This document shows, one piece after another, positions 37,441-46,181 of a stretch of DNA of 64,000 bases. Each line of letters begins with the position of its first letter. Within the stretch, counting starts at the first letter, position 1. Origin of the DNA: Planctomycetota bacterium (lineage in GTDB: Bacteria; Planctomycetota; Planctomycetia; Pirellulales; PNKZ01); assembly GCA_018242585.1 (NCBI GenBank), contig JAFEBQ010000020.1, forward strand, positions 37,513-101,512. The letters are read 5' to 3'. A program made the translations under genes and the position numbers. The notes below the pieces were generated by a model. The model did not search any database and was not told the DNA's origin. It worked only from the letters and a program-made list of their open reading frames with translations.

Positions 37441-37962
37441 ATGATTCGACGCATGCTGTTCAGCCGCGTGACTTGGGTGATCGCAGGGATTGCCATCGGC
37501 CTGGGAGTGAGCGCTTTGATCCCCCAGCAAACGGTCCAGGCCACCGCCACGGATCGAGGTGAAAACTTCGCCATTGCCACCGGCTCGTGCGACGGCACGA
37601 CCGACGCCATCTTTACGCTTGACTTCCTGACCGGCGATCTGCGCGGCGCGGTCATCCACCCAGTCACCAAAGGCTTGGCCGCGGTCATGCAACACAACGT
37701 GTTGAAGGACTTGAAGGTCGAAGCCGGCAAGCAGCCCAAGTTTCTGATCGTGACCGCCGCGTGCGACTTGCGCTCGATGGGCGGCATCCAGATGGCCCAG
37801 AGCATTTTGTGCGTCACGGAATTGGGAAGTGGCGTGATGGCGCTGTATGGCTTCCACTACAGCCCGGCGGTCACCAACAGCCGAACTGGCACGCCGGCCC
37901 AGTTGGAGTTTCTGCCGTTGCTCGTGACCAGCATTCGCAACACCCAAGTCCGTGGACAGTAG
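37441..37962 (+). CDS. Hypothetical exported or membrane-anchored protein
   Basis: A 173-residue protein with an N-terminal hydrophobic helix (VTWVIAGIAIGLGVSALIP, about 10-28) that is a signal or anchor. The rest is a compact domain with FAIATGSCDGTTDAIFTLDFLTGDLRGAV and VTAACDLRSMGGIQMAQSILCVTELGSG. A strong AAGGAG is 8 bases before the ATG. The downstream thiS GTG start is only two bases after its stop, suggesting co-transcription, though no thiamine role is known. Confidence 0.75.
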   Translation: MIRRMLFSRVTWVIAGIAIGLGVSALIPQQTVQATATDRGENFAIATGSCDGTTDAIFTLDFLTGDLRGAVIHPVTKGLAAVMQHNVLKDLKVEAGKQPKFLIVTAACDLRSMGGIQMAQSILCVTELGSGVMALYGFHYSPAVTNSRTGTPAQLEFLPLLVTSIRNTQVRGQ

Positions 37963-37964
37963 CA

Positions 37965-38180
37965 GTGGCCACCACACCGGTGCAGATCACCCTCAACGGC
38001 CAGCCACGGTGCATCGAGGCCGGCGCCACGGTGTCGCTGTTGCTGGCCGAGTTGGGCATCAAGGCGCCCCACGTGGCCGTCGAGGTGAACCTGAACCTGG
38101 TGCCGCGCGCCGAACATCCGCGCCACGTGCTGCGCGCCGGCGACGCGGTCGAGGTCGTCACGCTAGCTGGCGGCGGCTAG
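37965..38180 (+). CDS. thiS: Sulfur carrier protein ThiS
   Basis: A 71-residue ubiquitin-like sulfur carrier for the thiazole half of thiamine. The C-terminus ends VVTLAGGG with the required terminal diglycine. The N-terminal strand VQITLNGQPRCIEAGATV fits ThiS. The start is GTG at 37965; the frame extends upstream, but that part overlaps the preceding gene out of frame. thiG follows 57 bases later. ThiF-like adenylation would have to be supplied from elsewhere. Confidence 0.9.
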   Translation: MATTPVQITLNGQPRCIEAGATVSLLLAELGIKAPHVAVEVNLNLVPRAEHPRHVLRAGDAVEVVTLAGGG

Positions 38181-38237
38181 GCGGCGCGGCGCAACATCAG
38201 GTGTCTTCTCTTGGTTGACTGGAATTGATCTTCTCTT

Positions 38238-39098
38238 ATGGCTACCGACGTCGCCCCCTCGAACGATACCGCGATTGATGACGACCGCTTCCAACTGGGC
38301 CGGCACTGGCTGACCAGTCGGCTGATCGTTGGCACCGGCAAGTACTCGTCTTACGAGTTGATGGGGGAATCGCTCCGCGCTTCGGGGACCGAATGCGTAA
38401 CGGTGGCCGTGCGGCGTGAACGGCTGGTCGACTCGGCCGGTCGCAACTTGCTGGATCACCTGGACACGTCGCGCTATATCCTGCTGCCGAACACGGCTGG
38501 CTGCTTCACCGCGGACGATGCCGTGCGCGTGGCGCGGTTGGGGCGTGAAATCCTCAGCGGCCTGAACAACCCCGGCGCCGACTGGGTGAAACTGGAAGTC
38601 TTGGCCGATACCAAGACGCTGCTGCCTGACCCCGTGGCGACCTTGGAAGCGACGAAGCGACTGGTGGCGGACGGCTTTCAGGTGCTTTGTTACACGACCG
38701 ACGATCCGGTGATTGCGCGGCAATTGAAGCAAGCCGGCGCTACCAGCGTGATGCCCGCCGGCAGCCCGATCGGCTCGGGGCAGGGGGTTCTGAACGCGAA
38801 CAACATCCGCATCTGCCTCGAATACCTGAAGCAAGACGACCCGGACTATCCGGTCATCGTCGATGCCGGCGTGGGGACGGCCAGCGACGTGGCCTTTGCC
38901 ATGGAGCTAGGCGTCGACGGCGTGCTGCTGAACACGGCCATCGCCCACGCGGCCGATCCGGTTCGCATGGCGCGGGCCATGCAAGCGGCCTGCGCGGCCG
39001 GCCGGTTGGCATACCGCTCGGGGCGCATTCCGCGGCGATTGTACGCCACGGCCAGCAGCCCCGACGAAGGCACCATCGCCCCCTCTCGGCGGCGATAA
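38238..39098 (+). CDS. thiG: Thiazole synthase ThiG
   Basis: Forms the thiazole ring of thiamine from deoxyxylulose phosphate, dehydroglycine and thiocarboxylated ThiS. The 286-residue TIM-barrel begins [20 protein letters not shown]. The Schiff-base lysine is residue 118 in WVKLEV, and phosphate-binding GSGQGVLN and [17 protein letters not shown] follow. Directly downstream of thiS. No TPP riboswitch was recognised upstream of the operon. Confidence 0.95.
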   Translation: MATDVAPSNDTAIDDDRFQLGRHWLTSRLIVGTGKYSSYELMGESLRASGTECVTVAVRRERLVDSAGRNLLDHLDTSRYILLPNTAGCFTADDAVRVARLGREILSGLNNPGADWVKLEVLADTKTLLPDPVATLEATKRLVADGFQVLCYTTDDPVIARQLKQAGATSVMPAGSPIGSGQGVLNANNIRICLEYLKQDDPDYPVIVDAGVGTASDVAFAMELGVDGVLLNTAIAHAADPVRMARAMQAACAAGRLAYRSGRIPRRLYATASSPDEGTIAPSRRR

Positions 39099-39107
39099 CC
39101 GAAGAAA

Positions 39108-39145
39108 TGCCAATTGAACCGCAGAGGCGCAGAGGACGCAGAGAA
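39108..39145. repeat. Short purine-rich direct repeats
   Basis: Just after thiG, the stretch CGCAGAGGCGCAGAGGACGC followed by AGAGAAGACACGGAGA consists of imperfect direct repeats of a GCAGAGG-type unit. It has no coding character. Confidence 0.45.
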
Positions 39146-39255
39146 GACACGGAGAGCAAAACTATGAGGAGGAGCGTGAACGACGTTTCGTGCTCTAGTC
39201 GCTGGGCCATAGGCCCGCGCGAATGCGATTTTTCGTCATAGCGCGCAATAAAAAA

Positions 39256-39277
39256 CCCAGGAGGTGAAACCCCTGGG
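39256..39277 (-). terminator. Intrinsic terminator for the 39315 gene
   Basis: Hairpin CCCAGG-A-GGT / ACC-CCTGGG with a three-base loop. Read on the minus strand it is followed by a run of six or more T residues, so it terminates the minus-strand gene ending at 39315. Confidence 0.85.
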
Positions 39278-39314
39278 CTTGTGTTAGTGATTGATTTGTC
39301 GCGCACCGAGCGGC

Positions 39315-39557
39315 TTAGGCCGACGGACGGCGGTAGTGCTGGTAGGCCATCAGCACTTCGTACAGGTCGCTCGACAAGGTCACCTCGTCGTCGGCGAAGT
39401 CACGCAACCAGGTCCGGCGGCTTTCCACCGCGTCGGCCAGCAAGTGGGCGACGTCGCGCAGCCGCACGCGAACTGTATCGTTTTGCTCGGGAGCGGCGGC
39501 CACCGAGGTGCGAAGTTTATCCGGGCCGTAATAGACACGCAGTTGGGCTCGAGCCAT
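39315..39557 (-). CDS. Small conserved-looking hypothetical protein
   Basis: An 80-residue protein (RAQLRVYYGPDKLRTSV at the start, VRVRLRDVAHLLADAVESRR in the middle, SSDLYEVLMAYQHYRRPSA at the end), probably an alpha/beta fold without catalytic motifs. The ATG at 39557 is chosen over 39611 because the compact domain begins there and the extension looks unstructured. It has its own intrinsic terminator at 39256, supporting that it is real. Confidence 0.7.
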   Translation of the reverse strand: MARAQLRVYYGPDKLRTSVAAAPEQNDTVRVRLRDVAHLLADAVESRRTWLRDFADDEVTLSSDLYEVLMAYQHYRRPSA

Positions 39558-40103
39558 CGGGGACGCTTCCTTACGACGTGAGGTGTTCCAGCCCGTCGAA
39601 AATGACGGCACTTTTTTGCCCGCCCTGTTGCGTCCTACTTATCGGTTGTACGCATGGCGCAAGTTTGGAGTTTTTCTGCCGATTAAACATTTTTTTCGGC
39701 GCAGCAAAGCTAGCGGACCTGGGCACGGCGACAGCATTAAACCGACGGTAACGGTATTTGCTTCCACCCCTAGCGCCGGCGGTCTGAAGCTTGACAGTCG
39801 CCCAGGCAATCCATAGATTGCCAAATCGATTAAACCGGTTGATCTGTTGTGGTTGCGCGAACTTGACTGTCTCCGGTTCGATCGATCGACATGCGAGACG
39901 CTCCGAGTGAGAGGAGCGTCTTGGTGATCGGCCGCCCCGCGGCTCGAACGGTGGTGGGGAATGATTTGCTAGCAGGCCGATCGTGCCTGTCGGCTCGGGG
40001 CGCTCGGGTCAAGAGCGCGAATCACGGGATCGCCACTGCCGCCCGCCATCGCAAGCATTGCTGCTGGGTGGGCGGAAATCGCGGTTCGACGGAACGGGAG
40101 CGT
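39558..40103. other. Long divergent intergenic region, no gene seen
   Basis: About 545 bases before tex. The part 39600-39790 is richer in A/T than the surroundings, including TTTTTT runs. Short open frames exist but have no protein-like composition or ribosome site. It may hold promoters for both neighbours; nothing more can be supported. Confidence 0.4.
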
Positions 40104-43061
40104 ATGCCCAATTTGCCGGTTATCGATCTGGGTCAGATTGCCGCCGCCGTGCGGTTACCGCTGGCGCGCGTCGAAGCCGTCGTCGGCCTGCTCGACGCTG
40201 GCAATACGGTGCCGTTCATCACGCGCTACCGCAAGGACCAGACGGGCGGGCTCGACGAAGAGCAAATCCGCGCCGTGCAAGAGCGCGTAATCAAAGAACG
40301 CCTGCTGGCCGAGCGCAAGCAGACGATTCTCCGCTCGATCGAGTCGCAAGGCCGGCTGACCCCCGAGTTGTCGGCGGCCATCGCCAAGGCCGACACCACC
40401 AAGCGACTCGAAGACTTGTACCTGCCGTACAAGCCCAAGAAACAAACCCTCGCCACCACGGCCCGGCAGCGCGAACTGGAACCGTTGGCGCTGGAAATCC
40501 TGAACGCCGACTCGGCCTGCGCCGACCTCGACGCGCGAGCGCGCGATTTCGTCAACCCGGACAAGCACGTCGGCTCGGCGGCCGACGCGCTGCTGGGGGC
40601 GGGTCACATCCTGGCCGAGATGTTCAGCGAGCGGGCCGATCTGCGCGAACGTCTGCGGCCGATCTTCGACCGCTCGGGACGAATCATCACTAGCGCCATC
40701 GAGCAAGAGTCCAAGAAGACTTCCGAGCCAGCGGCGCCAGCCAAGGAAGCTGAAACCCAGGAGGCGTCCGCGGACGAGTCGATTCCCGCGCCGGCCGTGG
40801 CCTCGACGACTGTTGAACCCGAGGCCGAAGCGCCAACCGACCCCGAACCCGCCCCCTCGGAACCATCCGTAGCTGCCGAACTGGCGAGCACGGCTGTCGA
40901 AACCACCTCGGAGACCAGTGCCGCCGTGGCCGAGGCTCCCGCGCCGACAGACAGTGCGGCTCCTGCCCCGGCCATGGCCAAGCCGGCCAAGGGGGAAGCG
41001 GGCAAGAAGAAAAAGGCCACCGATCTGCGCAAGCAGCGGAAGCTCGATCGCCAGAAAGAGCGTCAGGCCTGGCTGCAGCGCGCGTTCCGCGACTATTTCA
41101 ACTTCAGCGACGAGCTGGGGAAGATTCCGCCCCACCGCATTCTGGCCATCAACCGGGGCGAGCGGGCGCGGATCCTGCGCATCAAGATTGAGTTCGACGT
41201 CGCCGGTATGCAACAGGCCGCCGAGGACTTGCTCGTGCCGGCCGTGCATCCGCACGCCGAGTTTCTGCGCGGCTGCGTCCGTGACGCGCTGACGCGGCTG
41301 GTGTTGCCGAGCCTGGAACGTGAAGTCCGCCGCGAGTTGACTGATCTGGCCGAAGAGCACGCGGTCGAGGTGTTCATCCAGAACCTGCGCAAGTTGTTGT
41401 TGCAAGCGCCGGTCCACGAGCGCCGTTTGCTGGCGATCGACCCGGGCTTCAAGAGCGGTTGCAAGCTGGCCGCGCTCGACGAGTTCGGCAACCTGCTGGA
41501 TCACGGCCTGATCAACATCATTGGCAAGGAAGAGCGCCAGGCCGAAGCTCGCCAGAAAGCTGTCGAACTGATCGACAAGCATCAACTGAACACGATTGTC
41601 ATCGGCAACGGCACGGCTTGCCGGGCGACCGAGCAATTTGTGGCTGGGCTGCTGGCCGGCGAACTGACGGGACGAAGCATCAGCTACACGATCGTCAACG
41701 AAGCGGGGGCCAGCGTCTATTCGACCAGCCAGGTCGGCCGCGCCGAGTTTCCCAATTACGACGCCACGCTGCGCGGGGCCATTTCGATTGGTCGTCGCTT
41801 GCAGGATCCGCTGAGCGAGCTGGTCAAGATCGACCCGGCCAACATCGGCGTGGGCATGTATCAGCACGACATGAAGGCCAAGCACCTCAAGGATTCGCTC
41901 GACGCGGTCGTCGAATCGGCGGTGAACTTTGTCGGCGTCGATCTGAACACGGCCAGCGCGTCGCTATTGCGCTATGTGTCTGGGCTGAATCAACTGACGG
42001 CCCAGCGGCTGGTCGAGCACCGCACCGCGAACGGCCCGTTCCGCAATCGCGAGCAACTCAAGGAAGTCAACGGCATCGGCGACGGCACTTTTGTCCAGGC
42101 GGCGGGCTTTTTGAAAATTGCCGGCGGCGACAACCCGCTGGACACGACCTGGATTCATCCCGAAAGCTACACGGCGGCCACGGCCGTGCTGTCCAAGGTC
42201 GAGGCCGCGCCGACCGACCTGCTCGACAAAGAGCGGGCCGCGTCGCTGGCCCAGCGCACCGGTCAATTGCAGGTCGACCCATTGGCTGGGGAATTGAGCC
42301 TGGGCGCGCTCACGCTGCGGGACATCATTGCCCAGCTTGGCCGCCCCGGCCGCGACCCGCGCGAATCGCTGCCGCCGCCGATGTTCAAGCAGGGGATTAT
42401 CAAGGTTGACGATCTGACGCCGGGCATGGAGTTGGCCGGCACGGTGCTGAACGTGGTCGACTTCGGCGCGTTCGTCGACATCGGGCTGAAGGACAGCGGG
42501 CTCGTCCACATCAGCCAGTTGGCCGATCGGTACGTCAAGGATCCGCACGAAGTCGTCTCGGTCGGCGATATGGTGAAGGTCTGGGTGATCGAAGTCGACA
42601 AGCAGCGCCGCCGCGTGTCGTTGACAATGATCGAGCCCGGCACGCGCCGCCCACCGCCACAACGCCGCGGCCGCGACGAACAGTCCGGCGAGCAACAAGC
42701 AGGCGAACAGGGGGGCGGGCAGCAGCGCCCACCGCAACAACAGCGATCATCTGCTCAGCAGGGCTCTTCGGGCCAACAACGTCCGCCACGCTCGGCGCAA
42801 CAACAACCGCAGCGTTCCCACGCGGCTGGCGGTCGACCGCCGCAGCAGCGCCATGAATACGCCAAGGGGCGTCCGGAAAAGTCGCGCGCGCCGGCCCAGT
42901 TCACGTCAAAGCCGCAGCCCAAAGAGATCGTGCCGCTGACCGAGGCGATGAAAAAAGGGAAAGCCCCGCTGCGGACGTTCGGCGATCTGAAGCAGTTCTT
43001 CACCCAGCAGCCAACCGAAGCCGAACCCAAGCCGCCGGAATCCGAAAAGCCTGCGGAATAG
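40104..43061 (+). CDS. tex: Tex-family RNA-binding protein with long insert
   Basis: A 985-residue Tex/YqgF-like transcription accessory protein. Domains in order: the N-terminal Tex region (VPFITRYRKDQTGGLDEEQ); a low-complexity Ala/Pro/Glu/Thr insert at about 196-319 ending in a Lys/Arg-rich stretch; the YqgF-like core (AIDPGFKSGCKLAALDEFG); helix-hairpin-helix motifs (LNTASASLLRYVSGL); an S1 domain at about 764-843; and a Gln/Arg/Pro-rich tail of about 140 residues. Typical Tex proteins have 720-780 residues, so the insert and tail explain the extra length. ATG 40104 is chosen for GGGAG at 40096-40100; the frame is open upstream from 39891. Confidence 0.92.
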   Translation: MPNLPVIDLGQIAAAVRLPLARVEAVVGLLDAGNTVPFITRYRKDQTGGLDEEQIRAVQERVIKERLLAERKQTILRSIESQGRLTPELSAAIAKADTTKRLEDLYLPYKPKKQTLATTARQRELEPLALEILNADSACADLDARARDFVNPDKHVGSAADALLGAGHILAEMFSERADLRERLRPIFDRSGRIITSAIEQESKKTSEPAAPAKEAETQEASADESIPAPAVASTTVEPEAEAPTDPEPAPSEPSVAAELASTAVETTSETSAAVAEAPAPTDSAAPAPAMAKPAKGEAGKKKKATDLRKQRKLDRQKERQAWLQRAFRDYFNFSDELGKIPPHRILAINRGERARILRIKIEFDVAGMQQAAEDLLVPAVHPHAEFLRGCVRDALTRLVLPSLEREVRRELTDLAEEHAVEVFIQNLRKLLLQAPVHERRLLAIDPGFKSGCKLAALDEFGNLLDHGLINIIGKEERQAEARQKAVELIDKHQLNTIVIGNGTACRATEQFVAGLLAGELTGRSISYTIVNEAGASVYSTSQVGRAEFPNYDATLRGAISIGRRLQDPLSELVKIDPANIGVGMYQHDMKAKHLKDSLDAVVESAVNFVGVDLNTASASLLRYVSGLNQLTAQRLVEHRTANGPFRNREQLKEVNGIGDGTFVQAAGFLKIAGGDNPLDTTWIHPESYTAATAVLSKVEAAPTDLLDKERAASLAQRTGQLQVDPLAGELSLGALTLRDIIAQLGRPGRDPRESLPPPMFKQGIIKVDDLTPGMELAGTVLNVVDFGAFVDIGLKDSGLVHISQLADRYVKDPHEVVSVGDMVKVWVIEVDKQRRRVSLTMIEPGTRRPPPQRRGRDEQSGEQQAGEQGGGQQRPPQQQRSSAQQGSSGQQRPPRSAQQQPQRSHAAGGRPPQQRHEYAKGRPEKSRAPAQFTSKPQPKEIVPLTEAMKKGKAPLRTFGDLKQFFTQQPTEAEPKPPESEKPAE

Positions 43062-43115
43062 ACCGCGCTTCGGTCAATGGTCGCCCTGCGTCCATGTCAT
43101 GCGTCGCGCGCGACA

Positions 43116-43255
43116 AACACCCCTCCCTTTCAGGGAGGGGCAGGGGGGAGGGTCAAGGCGCTCTCGGCCTGACACGCTTCAACAACTGGCGGTTTGCCAA
43201 ATCGTCAGCGTTCTGGCGGGTAATGCGTTTACCCTCCCTGAAAGGGAGGGATGTT
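43116..43255. repeat. Palindrome-ended intergenic element, family A copy 4
   Basis: About 140 bases, left end AACACCCCTCCCTTTCAGGG, right end CCCTCCCTGAAAGGGAGGGA then TGTT. The core holds GTTTGCCAAATC at 43192-43203, the inverse of the core motif in copies 1 and 2, so this copy is in the opposite orientation. It lies in the convergent gap after tex. Confidence 0.85.
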
Positions 43256-43311
43256 CACCACTTGGCCTGCGACGCCAAAGAAGTCGCATACGGTTGCCAT
43301 CAAGCGATCCT

Positions 43312-44322
43312 TCAGCGGCGCAAGCCTGGTTCGACCAGCAACCGGCCGGCGACGTGGCCGCCGCGAATCTTTTCGATCCACTCGGGCATCTCATCCAGGC
43401 TGGCCGTCGCCGCGACCAGCTCGTCGAGCTTCGCCGGTCGCCAGGGGCCGGCCAGTTTTTCCCACGTGGCCAAGCGCAGCGGCATCGCGCATTCGACCGA
43501 ATCGATGCCGGCCAGTGTGACGTTCCGCAAGATGAAGGGGTAAACCGTCAGCGGCAAGTCAGTGCCGCCGACCAGTCCGCACGCCGCCGCGCAGCCGTTC
43601 CGCTTCAACGTGCGAACGACGGTCGAGAGCATCGACCCGCCGACGGTGTCGACCGCGCCGGCCCAACGCTCGGCCAGCATTGGCTTGTTGCTGGCGTCGG
43701 TCACCTCGGCACGGTCGATGACTTCGGCCGCGCCCAGCTTCTTCAACCAGTCGCGCGAGGCCGGCTTGCCCGAGACGGCCGTGACGTGATAGCCCAGCTT
43801 GGCCAGGATGGCGACCGCCACACAGCCGACGCCGCCACTGGCGCCGGTGACCAGCACCGGCCCGCTGGTCGGCGGGACTTCGGCGCATTCAAGCGCGGCC
43901 ACGCAAAGCGCGGCCGTGAAGCCCGCCGTGCCGTAGATCATCGCGTCGCGCAGACTCATGCCGCGCGGCAGCTTCACGACCCAGCCGGCCGGCACACGAA
44001 TCCGCTCGGCAAAACCACCCCAGGTGTTCTGTCCCTGATCAAACCCGGTGACCAGCACCTCGTCGCCGGGGCGAAGGTCCGGGCTCTTGCTTTCGAGCAC
44101 CACGCCCGAGGCGTCGATCCCCAGCACGTGCGGGAACTTGCGGGTCACGCCGGGGTGCCCGGCCGCCGAAAGGGCGTCTTTGTAGTTGAGCGAGGAATAG
44201 CGAACGTCGATCAACACGTCGCCGGCGGGCAGGTCGCCAAGGGACCGCTCGGTGACGGCCAGTTTGAACTTGCCATCGGCTTCCTTGGTCACGAGCAAAC
44301 AACGAAACGAATCGGCAGCCAT
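43312..44322 (-). CDS. AcuI/YhdH-like quinone oxidoreductase
   Basis: A 336-residue zinc-independent medium-chain dehydrogenase of the YhdH/AcuI (acryloyl-CoA reductase) group. The start FRCLLVTKEADGKFKLAV, SSLNYKDALSAAG, the LVTGASGGVGCVAVAILAKL nucleotide-binding loop and DSVECAMPLRLATWEKLAG near the C-terminus are typical of this subgroup. It likely reduces an activated alkene using NADPH in the cytosol. The gap to the dehydrogenase upstream on the same strand is only 27 bases, so the two are probably co-transcribed. Confidence 0.9.
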   Translation of the reverse strand: MAADSFRCLLVTKEADGKFKLAVTERSLGDLPAGDVLIDVRYSSLNYKDALSAAGHPGVTRKFPHVLGIDASGVVLESKSPDLRPGDEVLVTGFDQGQNTWGGFAERIRVPAGWVVKLPRGMSLRDAMIYGTAGFTAALCVAALECAEVPPTSGPVLVTGASGGVGCVAVAILAKLGYHVTAVSGKPASRDWLKKLGAAEVIDRAEVTDASNKPMLAERWAGAVDTVGGSMLSTVVRTLKRNGCAAACGLVGGTDLPLTVYPFILRNVTLAGIDSVECAMPLRLATWEKLAGPWRPAKLDELVAATASLDEMPEWIEKIRGGHVAGRLLVEPGLRR

Positions 44323-44349
44323 GCGATGATCTCCGCCATGAACGATTGA

Positions 44350-45384
44350 CTACACGCGAACCATTTTGCCAGTTCGCACCGATTGGGTCTGCTTCTGACA
44401 CAGTTCGAGCGCATCGAGCGCCAGCGCCCCGGACAGCAGCTCCGACGGCTTGTTCTGCTTGGCCGACTTCACGGCCTCGGTCAACTCGGCCACGAACGCA
44501 TCGACCGCCGGCAGCTTGGGTTGAATGACTTGCCCCTTGGGACCGAGGATGGTGAACGGGATGTTCATCGTCGGCTTGTCCGAAACCACGGCAAAGTCAT
44601 AGACCAGCGTGGCCCCTTCCAAGTGGATCTCAAAGCCGTGCGTGAACGAGCGCCCCTGCGGCCCGATCACGCCGCCGCTGGCCGTGACGGCCAGATCGGG
44701 ATAGAGGAACTGCGTCTCGAAGAACTCGACCACGTCGTCGCGCAGCCGACCGGTGCTGAACAGGGACTGGGGCATGCCGCACAACAGGCGAATGAAGTGG
44801 GCGTCGTGAATGTGCAGATCGACCAGCGGCCCGCCGACCTGATCGGGATTGAAAAAGTCTTTCAACCAGTGCGGCTCGGCAATTACCCGCTTGAAATGTC
44901 CGCCGAGCAGCCGGCCATACTTACCGCTTTTGATCAACTGGTAAGCGTGGGCATACTCGGGAAAGAACGGCAGCACCTGGCCGATGAGCAATTGCCGGTT
45001 GGCGCGGCGGGCGGCGTCGACCATCTGCTTGCCTTCCTTGACGTGCAGGGCGATCGGCTTTTCGACCAGCACGTGCTTGCCCGCGGCCAAGGCGGCCTTG
45101 GTTACCTCGGCGTGCAGCGAAGGCGGCAGACAGACATCGATCAGGTCGATCTTCGAATCGTCCAGCAGCATCCGCCAATCTTCGTAGCAATCGAGCGCCG
45201 ACAAATCCATCATCTGGCCCGGCGGGCCGAAGTTCCCCTTGATCGAGCGCCAATCGCCGGCCAGTTTCTTCTTGTCGCGCGTGGCAATGGCGGCAACCCG
45301 CGCCCCGCGCACCTTCTCGTAGGCGAGGTAATGAATCATCCCCATGAAGCCGATGCCAACTATTCCGACTCGCAGCATTTGCAC
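44350..45384 (-). CDS. Gfo/Idh/MocA family oxidoreductase
   Basis: A 344-residue cytosolic dehydrogenase-like protein. VGIVGIGFMGMIHYLAY is the nucleotide-binding start, VLVEKPIALHV is the EKP motif near residue 98, and LVDLHIHDAHFIRLLCG near 185 holds the catalytic-region histidines. It probably forms an operon with the downstream AcuI-like reductase. Substrate unknown. Start ATG 45384. Confidence 0.9.
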   Translation of the reverse strand: MQMLRVGIVGIGFMGMIHYLAYEKVRGARVAAIATRDKKKLAGDWRSIKGNFGPPGQMMDLSALDCYEDWRMLLDDSKIDLIDVCLPPSLHAEVTKAALAAGKHVLVEKPIALHVKEGKQMVDAARRANRQLLIGQVLPFFPEYAHAYQLIKSGKYGRLLGGHFKRVIAEPHWLKDFFNPDQVGGPLVDLHIHDAHFIRLLCGMPQSLFSTGRLRDDVVEFFETQFLYPDLAVTASGGVIGPQGRSFTHGFEIHLEGATLVYDFAVVSDKPTMNIPFTILGPKGQVIQPKLPAVDAFVAELTEAVKSAKQNKPSELLSGALALDALELCQKQTQSVRTGKMVRV

Positions 45385-45694
45385 AACTCCGATCTGATAC
45401 GTGACTTACGACTTTGCTCGACTTCCACAAATTGGGCGGTTTTTACAAGTTCCATTGAATTCCTGGCGCATTTTCATTTGGCCAAAGCACTTGCCCAGAC
45501 CAGTCACCAGGAGATTCTGGCGATGCGCTTATTACGATACGCCAACGACGAATAGGCGATCAAGGCAATAGCGGTCACAGCCTCGGGAAAAGCAACGAAA
45601 GGATAACGTCGCGGGGTTTATGGAGTTCCCATCCTCCGGCCCGACTTGGTGTCCGGCTTCATTCTGACAAATGCCCACCGCTTCGGCTTGGCCC
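45385..45694. other. Divergent intergenic region
   Basis: About 310 bases between the minus-strand dehydrogenase and the MerR operon promoter. No supportable gene or repeat was found. Confidence 0.4.
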
Positions 45695-45726
45695 TTGACT
45701 CTGTAGTATACTCCAGGCTGTAAAAC
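45695..45726 (+). promoter_or_regulatory. MerR-type promoter with long spacer and operator
   Basis: A -35 box TTGACT at 45695-45700 and a -10-like TAAAAC at 45721-45726 are separated by 20 bases, longer than the usual 17. The spacer holds the near-perfect palindrome CTGTAGTATACTCCAG (45701-45716), mismatched only at the base next to each outer CTG/CAG. This is the layout of MerR-family activated promoters, where the regulator untwists an over-long spacer. It directs the operon starting at 45761. Confidence 0.85.
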
Positions 45727-45760
45727 AGGCTCACCATCGCGGCTTGCGAAGGGACATGGG

Positions 45761-46168
45761 ATGAAGACCATGAGAATCGGCGAGGTCGCCAAACTCTCGG
45801 GAACCGGGATCGAGACGATCCGATTCTATGAGCGGGAAGGACTGCTGCTGGAGCCGGAACGCCGCCCGTCCGGCTACCGGCAGTACGACGAGGCGAGCGT
45901 CGAACGATTGAACTACATCAGACGGGCCAAGGAACTCGGCTTCACGCTGGCCGAGATCCGGGAGCTTCTGCAGTTGTCGTTCGTCGCCTCGCACTGCGAA
46001 CACATTCGCCAGCGGGCCGAGACAAAGATCACCGACATCGAACAGAAGATACGCAGCCTGCGACAAATGAAACGGTCGCTCGGCAAGATCGTGGAACATT
46101 GCCGAACGAAGGGCGCAACTGAGGATTGCCCGCTGGTTCACCAGGTGAAGAAGTGGCCGGCGGAATAA
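45761..46168 (+). CDS. MerR-family metal-type regulator
   Basis: A 135-residue activator/repressor. The winged-helix MRIGEVAKLSGTGIETIRFY is followed by REGLLLEPERRPSGYRQY, then a dimerisation coiled coil. Three cysteines, C79 (SHCE), C114 (EHCR) and C123 (DCPL), match in spacing those that bind metal in MerR (Hg) and ZntR (Zn). The CPL end is closer to mercury MerR. It sits 13 bases before the NO reductase gene and downstream of a MerR-type promoter, so it probably autoregulates the operon. The inducer could be a metal or a thiol-reactive nitrogen species; this is inference. Confidence 0.9.
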   Translation: MKTMRIGEVAKLSGTGIETIRFYEREGLLLEPERRPSGYRQYDEASVERLNYIRRAKELGFTLAEIRELLQLSFVASHCEHIRQRAETKITDIEQKIRSLRQMKRSLGKIVEHCRTKGATEDCPLVHQVKKWPAE

Positions 46169-46181
46169 CAGAGAGGATGCC

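Noticed and set aside
39583-39816. 77-codon open frame before tex
   Set aside because: No ribosome site, no protein-like composition and it overlaps the upstream region of the minus-strand small gene.
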